NCBI GenBank assembly: GCA_028683025.1
Contig: JAJRAB010000005.1
Location: 1 to 14,130 of the forward strand
DNA from: Candidatus Methanomethylicus sp.
GTDB taxonomy: Archaea > Thermoproteota > Methanomethylicia > Methanomethylicales > Methanomethylicaceae
Direction of reading: 5' to 3'
DNA: 14,130 nt
In this document: positions 6,058 to 12,196 of the stretch, piece by piece
Layout of the letters: each line of letters opens with the position of its first letter
How positions within the stretch are numbered: the first letter of the stretch is position 1
Program-made: the position numbers and the translations under genes
Notes under the pieces: model-generated
Told to the model about the DNA's origin: nothing
Database searches by the model: none
The model's input: the letters and a program-made list of their open reading frames with translations, nothing else

Positions 6058-6066
6058 AATAGATTC

Positions 6067-6074
6067 TTTTTATA
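6067..6074 (+). promoter_or_regulatory. Candidate TATA box of the SerK-like operon
   Basis: TTTTTATA. A start near 6097 would leave a leader of about 90 nt before ATG 6190. That is long enough to contain the small upstream ORF at 6133-6177. Confidence 0.4.
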
Positions 6075-6132
6075 GCGCTTTCTTCAAATGGTTGATCGGA
6101 ATGAAGTGGTAAATTGATTTGCTGAGGTAACA

Positions 6133-6177
6133 ATGAAGATTAGCACCTCCACTGACCATCTTTGTAATATGCTATGA
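6133..6177 (+). CDS. 14-residue upstream ORF (possible leader peptide)
   Basis: ATG 6133 has GAGGTAA 5 nt upstream, a better ribosome binding site than that of the next gene. It encodes MKISTSTDHLCNML and stops at TGA 6175-6177, 12 nt before ATG 6190 and in the same frame. The peptide matches nothing known to me. It could couple translation to the downstream SerK-like gene, act as an attenuating leader, or be a former N-terminus. The downstream protein appears complete without it. Confidence 0.35.
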   Translation: MKISTSTDHLCNML

Positions 6178-6189
6178 GAGCGGCTTGCT

Positions 6190-7020
6190 ATGCCAAAATC
6201 CTGTTATCCCCCAAAGATCTCTGTAATTTCCCTTGACATTATCAAACCCCATGAGGAATATGACGACAGGATACTCGATGAAATTCAAGACTCTTTTTCC
6301 TTGGGGGGAGTTGTTAGAGATCCCATACTCGTGGACTCTTCGAGCTATATGATACTCGATGGGACCCACCGTTATTGGGCGCTCAAAAAGCTCGGCTGCC
6401 AGTCCATTCCTGTAGCTCTTTACAGTTATATGTCCGATTCAGTCAAGATTGGCTGTTGGTATAGGTGCCTTGAAATCTGTGATCTTAAAATTTACAGGAA
6501 AGGAAACCATTCAAAGCTAGAGTCTTCAGAGAATGCTTTAGCAGCAGTCAAAAACAGACAAGCCAACGTCTCGGTAATTTGCAAGGACTCTGCTCGGGTA
6601 TACACTTCAAATGGCTTTGACATACAAAAGGCCTACTCAATGCTCTCCGACTTGGAAAAGGATTATAAAAATCGGGGGCATCGGGTTACCTTTGCTACGG
6701 AGTCAGATTCAGTCGCTATGCTCAGGTCTGGGCTTACTGGTGCAATCCTTGCACCGCCTCCCATCTGGAAGGAGGAGGCAATTCATGCAGCACAGTCTGG
6801 TGAACTTTTTCCCATAAAGTCGACACGCCATATCCTTCCCTCTCGCCCGATGGGGATCAATGTCCCTATTGCTTGGCTCCGATTGGCTCCTGCCGAAGCT
6901 AATGAAAACCTCAAGCAAAAATTAGCAAAGGCATCCTTTAGCATGATCCCCCGCGGCTCTATGATCCGGGGCAGGCGGTATGAAGAGGAAGTTTATATTT
7001 ACGAACACCCCAACCCATGA
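6190..7020 (+). CDS. SerK-like free L-serine kinase (ParB/sulfiredoxin fold)
   Basis: 276 residues. SerK of Thermococcus makes O-phosphoserine from free serine using ADP, feeding cysteine synthesis. As I recall that family, the catalytic Glu lies in a KPHE motif and the key Asp in DGHHR. Here KPHE is at 19-22 and LDGTHRYWALKKLG has Asp57, His60 and Arg61. The C-terminal signature GE-F-P-K-TRHVLP is also present as SGELFPIKSTRHILPSRP (about 203-220). SVKIGCWYR matches the segment after the ParB domain. About 40 extra residues follow the usual end. The first His of DGHHR is Thr here. The start lacks a strong ribosome binding site and may depend on the upstream ORF. The gene overlaps the next one by ATGA. 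Some family members have unknown roles, so substrate is inferred. Confidence 0.7.
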   Translation: MPKSCYPPKISVISLDIIKPHEEYDDRILDEIQDSFSLGGVVRDPILVDSSSYMILDGTHRYWALKKLGCQSIPVALYSYMSDSVKIGCWYRCLEICDLKIYRKGNHSKLESSENALAAVKNRQANVSVICKDSARVYTSNGFDIQKAYSMLSDLEKDYKNRGHRVTFATESDSVAMLRSGLTGAILAPPPIWKEEAIHAAQSGELFPIKSTRHILPSRPMGINVPIAWLRLAPAEANENLKQKLAKASFSMIPRGSMIRGRRYEEEVYIYEHPNP

Positions 7021-7319
7021 AAGGGATCTCTTTGGCACTTACCATCCGCGTAAAATATCTGGCTGTCTTAAGGGGGTTAGCCAAAACGCCAGAGAGAAAT
7101 TTGAGTTTGGATGGAAACTCTCTAAGTGACCTGCTGATTGCCCTAAGGAATACTGAAGAAGATGCCCTAAAACTGCGTTTCTTTAGCCAAGATGGTACTG
7201 TAAGGCCTGACGTGCTTGTATTCATAAATGACGTTGAATCCTCGCTCTTGGGAGGTACAAAGGCAGCGCTTAAAGATGGCGATGAAATTACATTCCTTCC
7301 GTCTGTACACGGTGGCTAG
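7017..7319 (+). CDS. Ubiquitin-like sulfur carrier (MoaD/ThiS/SAMP family)
   Basis: 100 residues with a beta-grasp pattern: IRVKYLAVLRGLAKTPERNL resembles the MoaD first hairpin and helix, DVLVFINDVES the central strands, and LKDGDEITFLPSVHGG the conserved end. The C-terminal Gly-Gly (99-100) is what an E1-like enzyme adenylates and converts to a thiocarboxylate or isopeptide. Such proteins give sulfur to molybdopterin, tRNA thiouridine or cysteine, or modify proteins (SAMPylation). About 10 extra N-terminal residues precede the first strand. Its ATG overlaps the stop of the SerK-like gene (ATGA, 7017-7020), implying coupled translation. No E1-like enzyme or MoaE is in the window. Confidence 0.88.
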   Translation: MKGISLALTIRVKYLAVLRGLAKTPERNLSLDGNSLSDLLIALRNTEEDALKLRFFSQDGTVRPDVLVFINDVESSLLGGTKAALKDGDEITFLPSVHGG

Positions 7320-7330
7320 GAGAAATCTCC

Positions 7331-7921
7331 ATGAATATATTAACAGTGACATGGGACGACGTTCAATCATCTCTTCTAACCCTAGCAGACAAGATAACTG
7401 CGAGCGGTTTTACCCCAGATATGATTGTAGGAGTAGCTAGAGGCGGATGGGTTGTGGCAAGGATCCTCTCCGATCTGCTTGATGTCAGTGACCTAGCCTC
7501 AGTCAAGATATCTTTTTACAAAGGACTTTATGACAAATCACGTATGCCGGTCATAGTCCAACCGGTTTCAGAATCACCAAAAGGAAAGCGGGTGCTGGTT
7601 GTGGATGACGTAGCAGACAGCGGAGAGAGTCTTCTTCTTGCCAAGAGCCATATCATTGAAAATGGGGCAAGGGATCTCAGGACAGCTACGCTACATCTTA
7701 AACCCTGGTCAAAGATAGTGCCTGATTACTACATAGGCAACACCGAAAGCTGGATCCTTTACCCATGGGAGCTAAGGGAGACTCTCGGGCACCTGATCAG
7801 GATTTGGGCTAAAGAAACCCATGATCAGGAGGTCCTCAAGAGCAGGCTATTGTCAGCTGGAATCCCTGCCTCAATCATCGAAAGATACCTTTCCCCCACT
7901 GAAAATGAGAGCAAGGAATGA
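7331..7921 (+). CDS. Purine-type phosphoribosyltransferase (Gpt/Hpt-like, archaeal)
   Basis: 196 residues. TVTWDDVQSSLLTLADKI, DMIVGVARGGW (residues 30-40) and the 5-phosphoribosyl-pyrophosphate loop VLVVDDVADSGESL (88-101), with paired Asp and the following Ser-Gly, are those of the type I PRTase fold. The N-terminal T-W-x-x-V start and the late ESWILYPWE segment match archaeal xanthine/guanine/hypoxanthine phosphoribosyltransferase-like proteins, which salvage purine bases. The C-terminal 50 residues (SRLLSAGIPASIIERYL) form an added helical region. AGGAG at 7318-7322 lies 8 nt before ATG 7331. The gene starts 11 nt after the sulfur carrier and overlaps Cgi121 by ATGA. The base specificity cannot be read from sequence. 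Confidence 0.85.
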   Translation: MNILTVTWDDVQSSLLTLADKITASGFTPDMIVGVARGGWVVARILSDLLDVSDLASVKISFYKGLYDKSRMPVIVQPVSESPKGKRVLVVDDVADSGESLLLAKSHIIENGARDLRTATLHLKPWSKIVPDYYIGNTESWILYPWELRETLGHLIRIWAKETHDQEVLKSRLLSAGIPASIIERYLSPTENESKE

Positions 7922-8490
7922 CCATGATATTCGAGCTTCCCAGAGGCGAAGGGGACTTCCGCCATATGATGGTTGCTGGCCTGCTGCCAAAGGCTAAATG
8001 CAGTGCCAGATATTTCTTGAACGAAGCTGGAAAAATTGCCTCTGTGAGTGCCCAGGTCATTGATGCTCGGTTTGTGGCCGGCTTGGATCACCTGATTACC
8101 GCAGGCATGCTCGCTGCTAGAACCTGGAATACAAGCGATAACATATCCCGCTCGCCTGCAACTGAGATCCTCCTTTATGCTTCTGGAGAGAGGCAGATCA
8201 AGGAAGCCATTAGCCAGTTGGGCGTGACTGAATCCAGCTTTGGTTGGGTTGTCTTTGCAGTATCAAGCTCGGAGAGCAGGCTTCTGGAGCTTCAAAAAAT
8301 GCTGGCAGATTTTGGCTCTGAAGATGATGGCTTGATTGATCTTTCAGATCTGAAGGAAAAGGGATTAATGGAAAAATTTGCCATAAGTCCAGAAGACCTT
8401 GAGCTTGTCCTTAAGCTAACTCCCTCGCGAATTGAAAGCCTGAGATCGTTGGTTCTTGAAAAAGTTTCACTTTCGGAACTGTCACGCTGA
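7918..8490 (+). CDS. cgi121: KEOPS complex subunit Cgi121
   Basis: 190 residues. VIDARFVAGLDHLITAGMLA, then SRSPATEILLYASGERQIKEAISQLG and SFGWVVFAV, match the Cgi121/TPRKB core, including the conserved D-A-x-x-V-A-G..HL..A and E-LLY-SG-RQI motifs. Cgi121 binds Bud32 at the end of the Kae1-Bud32 module and helps recruit tRNA (its 3' CCA end) for N6-threonylcarbamoyladenosine (t6A) synthesis. A C-terminal extension (about 145-190) with LMEKFAISPEDLELVLKL is helical and longer than in minimal family members. The ATG overlaps the stop of the phosphoribosyltransferase gene. It converges with the THUMP gene, leaving 12 nt between stops. Kae1, Bud32 and Pcc1 are not in this window. Confidence 0.88.
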   Translation: MTMIFELPRGEGDFRHMMVAGLLPKAKCSARYFLNEAGKIASVSAQVIDARFVAGLDHLITAGMLAARTWNTSDNISRSPATEILLYASGERQIKEAISQLGVTESSFGWVVFAVSSSESRLLELQKMLADFGSEDDGLIDLSDLKEKGLMEKFAISPEDLELVLKLTPSRIESLRSLVLEKVSLSELSR

Positions 8491-8502
8491 ACGGGATTGA
8501 GG

Positions 8503-9063
8503 TTATTTTGGCGGTTCTGGTTCTTCCCGTTCTGATTGCATAGCTTTTTCCTGCATCTTTGTGACAGAGATTATGTCCTCGTCGGTGAGGAGGGAAATGC
8601 CAGCCCTGTCATCAATGATTTCGATTTGTATAATCCAGGCGGGGCTATCCAAATTTACTCGCCTTTTTACTGTCGATGCGGCTTCTTTGATAATATCCGC
8701 GGAGCTCATTTCCGATCCGCGCTTATTTACAGAGATCCTGAAGCTTTCTTTGTCGGGAATGGCAGCAGCCAAGCTCCCAACCGCATCTTTTATGACAGAG
8801 GTTTCTGCGGCCACCGTAACCTGGACCGGAGTGATCTTCAGGATAAACCTGAGATCCCAGGGATCGTATTCAATCAACGGCCTCAGGCTCCTGCACAGCT
8901 CAATTGGATCACCTTCAGAAAAAGCAAGGATGAGCCCAGGAAATCTTGTCCTTTTCATATGGACTGGGGGTCCTTTTGCATCAATTACAAGCCTATTCAT
9001 TTCCCTGACGCAGTTCCTTTCGTTACCCCTCTGGGTAGTGATGACCAGGTTAAAATTCTGCAT
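8503..9063 (-). CDS. THUMP-domain tRNA-binding protein (Tan1/THUMPD1-like)
   Basis: 186 residues. The N-terminus MQNFNLVITTQRGNERNCVR resembles the Tan1-type ferredoxin-like start (a Phe-Asn-hydrophobic strand followed by R-G-x-E). The middle matches the THUMP region (WDLRFILKITPVQVTVAAET, ESFRISVNKRGSEMSSADII, VNLDSPAWIIQIEIIDDRAG). Yeast Tan1 binds tRNA for N4-acetylcytidine formation; archaeal partners are less clear. No methyltransferase or thiolation domain is attached. ATG 9063 has AAGGTGA (plus-strand tcacctt 9069-9075) 5 nt upstream. The GTG at 9072 is an alternative but would contain that site. It overlaps the upstream Sua5 gene by 14 nt on the same strand, so the two are co-translated. 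Confidence 0.8.
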   Translation of the reverse strand: MQNFNLVITTQRGNERNCVREMNRLVIDAKGPPVHMKRTRFPGLILAFSEGDPIELCRSLRPLIEYDPWDLRFILKITPVQVTVAAETSVIKDAVGSLAAAIPDKESFRISVNKRGSEMSSADIIKEAASTVKRRVNLDSPAWIIQIEIIDDRAGISLLTDEDIISVTKMQEKAMQSEREEPEPPK

Positions 9064-9748
9064 CCTTTTCACCTTTTTTATTCAAAACCAGCTTGGATTC
9101 AATCAAATCAGCGCCTATGGCACCAACCCTTATAATCCTAACTGAACCTAGGCGAGAGCCTTTTACTCTGCCGCTATCCTCCATTGAATCCAGCTCAACA
9201 ACTGTGGAAGGCACTCCCAGTTTTGTCTTTCCGCCATCCACAATAAGATCGACAGCCTCTTCCACTTCTCTTGCCAGCTCATCGACAGAAGTTGCAGGCG
9301 GCTGACCTGTTATATTGGCGCTTGTTCCGATTAATCCACCACCGCTGGCCTCGATTATTTTCAACGCTACCGCATGGTCAGGCATGCGGATACCCAGCTT
9401 GTTGGAACCCATAGTAAGCTTATCTGGAATCAAGGGTTTTGCCCTCAGGATGATGGTAAGGCCGCCAGGCCAAAAAGCTTTCATCAATTTTTTTGCTCTT
9501 TCATCCACATCGACGAATTTCTGGGCCATTTCAATGCTCGAAACTAGAACAGGCATGGGCTTTTTTTCACGCCTTTTAATAGCGAGAACTCTTTGCACTG
9601 TCGATGGATTGAGCGGATCGCCGCCTATGCCGTAGAGGGTATCCGTTGGGAAGACTATCACTCCCCCATTCCTCACAACCTCACCAACCCGTCGTATCTT
9701 CTCCGGATCTGCCTCCTCAAGCCTAATTATTGATCCCAATTTTCTCAA
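9050..9748 (-). CDS. sua5: Threonylcarbamoyl-AMP synthase (Sua5/TsaC, YrdC domain)
   Basis: 232 residues. It makes threonylcarbamoyl-AMP from threonine, bicarbonate and ATP, which the KEOPS complex then transfers to A37 of ANN-decoding tRNAs. Motifs: FPTDTLYG (33-40), KRREKKPMPVLV (58-69), WPGGLT (93-98), GTSAN (141-145) and STVVE (181-185). The length covers the YrdC domain and the start of the Sua5 linker, but the C-terminal Sua5 domain of full-length proteins (about 340 residues) is missing, so it is TsaC-like. The start is TTG 9746-9748 with AGGAG 4 nt upstream. It is divergent from the acidic microprotein and lies upstream of, and overlaps, the THUMP gene. Confidence 0.93.
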   Translation of the reverse strand: MRKLGSIIRLEEADPEKIRRVGEVVRNGGVIVFPTDTLYGIGGDPLNPSTVQRVLAIKRREKKPMPVLVSSIEMAQKFVDVDERAKKLMKAFWPGGLTIILRAKPLIPDKLTMGSNKLGIRMPDHAVALKIIEASGGGLIGTSANITGQPPATSVDELAREVEEAVDLIVDGGKTKLGVPSTVVELDSMEDSGRVKGSRLGSVRIIRVGAIGADLIESKLVLNKKGEKDAEF

Positions 9749-9777
9749 CTTTCTCCTGTAAACACTCGAACAGAAGA

Positions 9778-9787
9778 CTTAAATATT
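9778..9787. promoter_or_regulatory. A/T-rich TATA-like element between sua5 and the acidic microprotein
   Basis: CTTAAATATT on the plus strand reads AATATTTAAG on the minus strand. It is 30-40 bp from each start codon, so it could serve either gene. It is the only TATA-like sequence seen in the short divergent spacer. Confidence 0.4.
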
Positions 9788-9829
9788 GCAACCCCACCAA
9801 ACTGGTTTTGCTCTTCGGGGGACAAATTG

Positions 9830-9973
9830 ATGTTCTATATGGAAGGCCAAGAAGATACTGAGGAAGATTGGACAGAAGAAGACAAAGACGATGATGAATG
9901 GCCAGATGAAGAAGATGAAGAATGGCCTGACGAAGACGAAGATGATGAATTTGAAGATGAAGAGGAATGGTAA
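9830..9973 (+). CDS. 47-residue hyperacidic, Trp-containing microprotein
   Basis: ATG 9830 opens a 47-residue frame ending at TAA 9971-9973. GGGGGA at 9817-9822 lies 7 nt before it, a usable ribosome binding site; ATG 9839 is an alternative start. Most residues are Glu or Asp, with only one Lys and no Arg or His. Three or four Trp are spaced regularly within an imperfect repeat (DDDEWPDEEDEEWPDEDEDD), and the chain ends in EEEW. No fold or family was recognised. It precedes a zinc-ribbon protein with an acidic tail by 37 nt, so they may be co-transcribed. A nucleic acid mimic or a histone or ribosome-associated acidic partner is conceivable, but that is inference. Confidence 0.6.
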   Translation: MFYMEGQEDTEEDWTEEDKDDDEWPDEEDEEWPDEDEDDEFEDEEEW

Positions 9974-10010
9974 ATCCTCTTCTTACATTTTATTGTTTGG
10001 GGGTCATTAG

Positions 10011-10316
10011 TTGGAATTCTGTCCGAAATGCGGCAAATTGCTGATACCTGAAAAAAAAGACGATAAGATAACACTCATATGCAAATCATGCGGCTATGAA
10101 AAGCCTGCCAGCGAGGCCAAGGGCTATAAAATTGTCCAGCCCGTCGACGAAACCAAGCGGAGAAAGACGCTTGTGGTCGAGGGGAAGGAAGTCAAAGGCG
10201 GCAAGAGGAAGGAAGAGGAGCACGAACTCATCAAGGACAACTATGAAGTTTTCAATGATACGGGCTCAGAAGAAGGCGAAGATGAGGAATCCTCAGAGGA
10301 AAATGATTTCGAGTAA
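10011..10316 (+). CDS. RpoM/TFS-like zinc-ribbon protein with an acidic tail in place of the second ribbon
   Basis: 101 residues. The N-terminus has C4-x2-C7 and C24-x2-C27 (MEFCPKCGKLLIPEKKDDKI, then ICKSCGYEKPA), the RPB9/RpoM N-terminal ribbon. TFS, the archaeal transcript-cleavage factor, has about the same length but adds a second, C-terminal ribbon with an Asp-Glu hairpin that drives cleavage. That is absent here. A basic, charged linker (TKRRKTLVVEGKEVKGGKRK) and a Ser/Glu/Asp-rich end (EEGEDEESSEENDFE) follow instead. The start is TTG 10011, with GGGGG about 6 nt upstream. It lies 37 nt after the acidic microprotein and 26 nt before ABCE1. Transcript cleavage is unlikely; polymerase or nucleic acid binding is possible. 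Confidence 0.75.
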   Translation: MEFCPKCGKLLIPEKKDDKITLICKSCGYEKPASEAKGYKIVQPVDETKRRKTLVVEGKEVKGGKRKEEEHELIKDNYEVFNDTGSEEGEDEESSEENDFE

Positions 10317-10342
10317 CCAGTGTCCGCCGGGTGATGTAATTG

Positions 10343-12145
10343 GTGCGTGTAGTAGTCCTCGATGCCGACTTTTGCAAACCCGGTGAATGCAGCAAGGAAT
10401 GCATACGGTTCTGCCCCATAGTCAGGACCGGCGCTGATGCGATTCATTATGAACCTGGCATGGAGCGCCCTGTGGTGGCTGAAAACCTCTGCACAGGATG
10501 TGGCATCTGTGTTAAAAAATGCCCATTCAAGTCACTCAAGGTAGTTAACCTCCCCGATGAGCTCGAGGAGATCTGCGTCCATCGCTACGGTCCTAATACT
10601 TTCAAACTCTACAGGCTGCCGATACCCAAGCCTGGATTTGTTGTCGGTCTTTTGGGGGCAAACGGCGCTGGCAAATCCACTTCGCTGAAGATACTTGGCG
10701 GTGAAATGATGCCGAACTTGGGATTCTATGACTGCCCTCCAGATTGGAAATCCATTTTCAAGTTCTTCAGGGGTTCGGAGCTTCAGGAATATTTCAAAAA
10801 GCTTTCTGAGAAGAAGCTAAAGATTGTGACAAAACCTCAGTATATCGACGAGGCACCAAAGAAAATTACAGGGACCGTTGGCAAGATCCTCGCCCGCATT
10901 GACGAGCGGAAGGCCTTGGCTGAGATATCCTCCTTTCTATCCCTAAAAGCCATCTGGGACAAGGACATACATGCGCTGAGCGGCGGAGAACTCCAGAGGA
11001 TGGCCATAGCCGCCGTTGCCCTTAGGGATGCTGATGTCTATGTCTTCGACGAGCCCTCCAGCTACCTGGACGTTTATCAGAGGATGGAGATGGCGAAGCT
11101 GGTTCAGGACCTGGCAAAGAAATCCAAGTATGTTATGGTTGCAGAACATGACCTTGCAGTTCTCGATTACATCTCCGAGCACATTTGCCTCTTCTATGGA
11201 AAACCAGGCGTCTACGGTATAGTCTCACAGCCGCATGGCGTGCGCGTGGGAATCAACATTTACCTCAATGGCTATATCCCTGATGAAAATGTCAGGTTCA
11301 GGGACTATGCCATAAAGTTCCATCTCTCGCCTACACCGAGCGAATGGAGATCCGAGGACATCATGCTCCAATGGCAGGAATTTAAAATGCAGCTGGGTGA
11401 CTTCTACCTAGATTCCAAGGCTGGGGAGATCCACAGAGGCCAGGTTATAGGCATAGTTGGGGCCAACGGTACTGGTAAAACAACCTTTGTGAAAGTGATT
11501 GCAGGCATTATGCCCCCAACAGAGGGCCATATCCCAGATATGACCATGAGCATAAGCTACAAACCCCAGTATATTGTTCCGAATACTACAAAGTCCGTGA
11601 GGGAAGTCCTCAATTCAATCAATCCAGGGCTCATGGGAGATCAATGGTTCCTGGACGAGATCTACAACCCTCTGGATCTAGCACCGCTCCTCGATCGTGC
11701 TACCGACTCGCTGAGCGGCGGTGAGCTCCAGCGCATAGCCGTGTCAACCTGTTTGGCCAGAGAGGCGAAGATCTACCTCCTGGATGAGCCAACCGCCCAT
11801 CTTGATGTTGAACACAGGCTCGCCATTGCCAAAGCCATTAGGCGTGTCGTGGAGAAACGGGGTTCAGCAGCCTTTGTTGTTGAGCACGACATAGTCGCCA
11901 ACGATCTTCTGGCTGACAGCGTAATGGTTTTTTCAGGAAACCCCGGGAAATTCGGCACCGCAAACCCACCCGCCGATCTGAGAAGTGGGATGAACAACTT
12001 CCTAAAGGGGGTAGGCATAACCTTCAGGCGTGATCCGGATACAGGTAGACCCAGAGTGAATAAAAGAGACTCTTGGCTGGACCGCTATCAAAAAGAGATC
12101 GGCGAATTCTACTACACTGAGGCAACTGCTGACGACCGAAAATGA
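10343..12145 (+). CDS. ABCE1/RLI ribosome recycling ATPase
   Basis: 600 residues, full family length. Two 4Fe-4S sites come from Cys 11, 16, 20, 24 and 50, 53, 56, 60. The first ATPase has GANGAGKST (105-113), LSGGE (212-216) and DEPSS after Walker B (Asp236-Glu237), with His269. The second has GANGTGKTT (373-381), LSGGE (457-461), DEPTAHLD (Asp481-Glu482) and His515. The hinge lies between and after them. It splits post-termination ribosomes together with aRF1/Pelota. I chose GTG 10343, which gives the usual M-R-V start and has GGTGAT 7 nt upstream; TTG 10340 is the alternative. It is downstream of the RpoM-like gene with a short gap and may share its transcript. Confidence 0.97.
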   Translation: MRVVVLDADFCKPGECSKECIRFCPIVRTGADAIHYEPGMERPVVAENLCTGCGICVKKCPFKSLKVVNLPDELEEICVHRYGPNTFKLYRLPIPKPGFVVGLLGANGAGKSTSLKILGGEMMPNLGFYDCPPDWKSIFKFFRGSELQEYFKKLSEKKLKIVTKPQYIDEAPKKITGTVGKILARIDERKALAEISSFLSLKAIWDKDIHALSGGELQRMAIAAVALRDADVYVFDEPSSYLDVYQRMEMAKLVQDLAKKSKYVMVAEHDLAVLDYISEHICLFYGKPGVYGIVSQPHGVRVGINIYLNGYIPDENVRFRDYAIKFHLSPTPSEWRSEDIMLQWQEFKMQLGDFYLDSKAGEIHRGQVIGIVGANGTGKTTFVKVIAGIMPPTEGHIPDMTMSISYKPQYIVPNTTKSVREVLNSINPGLMGDQWFLDEIYNPLDLAPLLDRATDSLSGGELQRIAVSTCLAREAKIYLLDEPTAHLDVEHRLAIAKAIRRVVEKRGSAAFVVEHDIVANDLLADSVMVFSGNPGKFGTANPPADLRSGMNNFLKGVGITFRRDPDTGRPRVNKRDSWLDRYQKEIGEFYYTEATADDRK

Positions 12146-12156
12146 ACGGAGATATT

Positions 12157-12164
12157 CTTATAAG
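12157..12164 (+). promoter_or_regulatory. Candidate TATA box of htpX
   Basis: CTTATAAG, 33-40 nt upstream of ATG 12197. Transcription would start around 12185, just after an eight-T run (12177-12184) that could also terminate the ABCE1 transcript. Confidence 0.4.
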
Positions 12165-12176
12165 CGTAGTGAAGTA

Positions 12177-12184
12177 TTTTTTTT
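12177..12184 (+). terminator. Oligo-T run after ABCE1
   Basis: Eight consecutive T, about 30 nt after the ABCE1 stop codon. It fits U-tract termination of the upstream operon, although it lies between the candidate htpX TATA box and start codon. Confidence 0.4.
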
Positions 12185-12196
12185 GAGTGGTTCTAC

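Noticed and set aside
5742..6059. Lys/Arg-rich frame overlapping the S17e tail
   Set aside because: It is the +1 reading of Glu/Ala repeats (GAA/GCA codons), which always yields Lys/Arg/Gln strings. The S17e frame is continuous.
8536..9145. Two long plus-strand frames opposite the THUMP gene
   Set aside because: The minus strand carries recognisable THUMP motifs, a good ribosome binding site and overlap with sua5. The plus frames show no motifs.
9835..10074. Ser-rich minus-strand frame opposite the acidic microprotein
   Set aside because: Runs of Ser are simply the reverse complement of GAA/GAT-rich codons.
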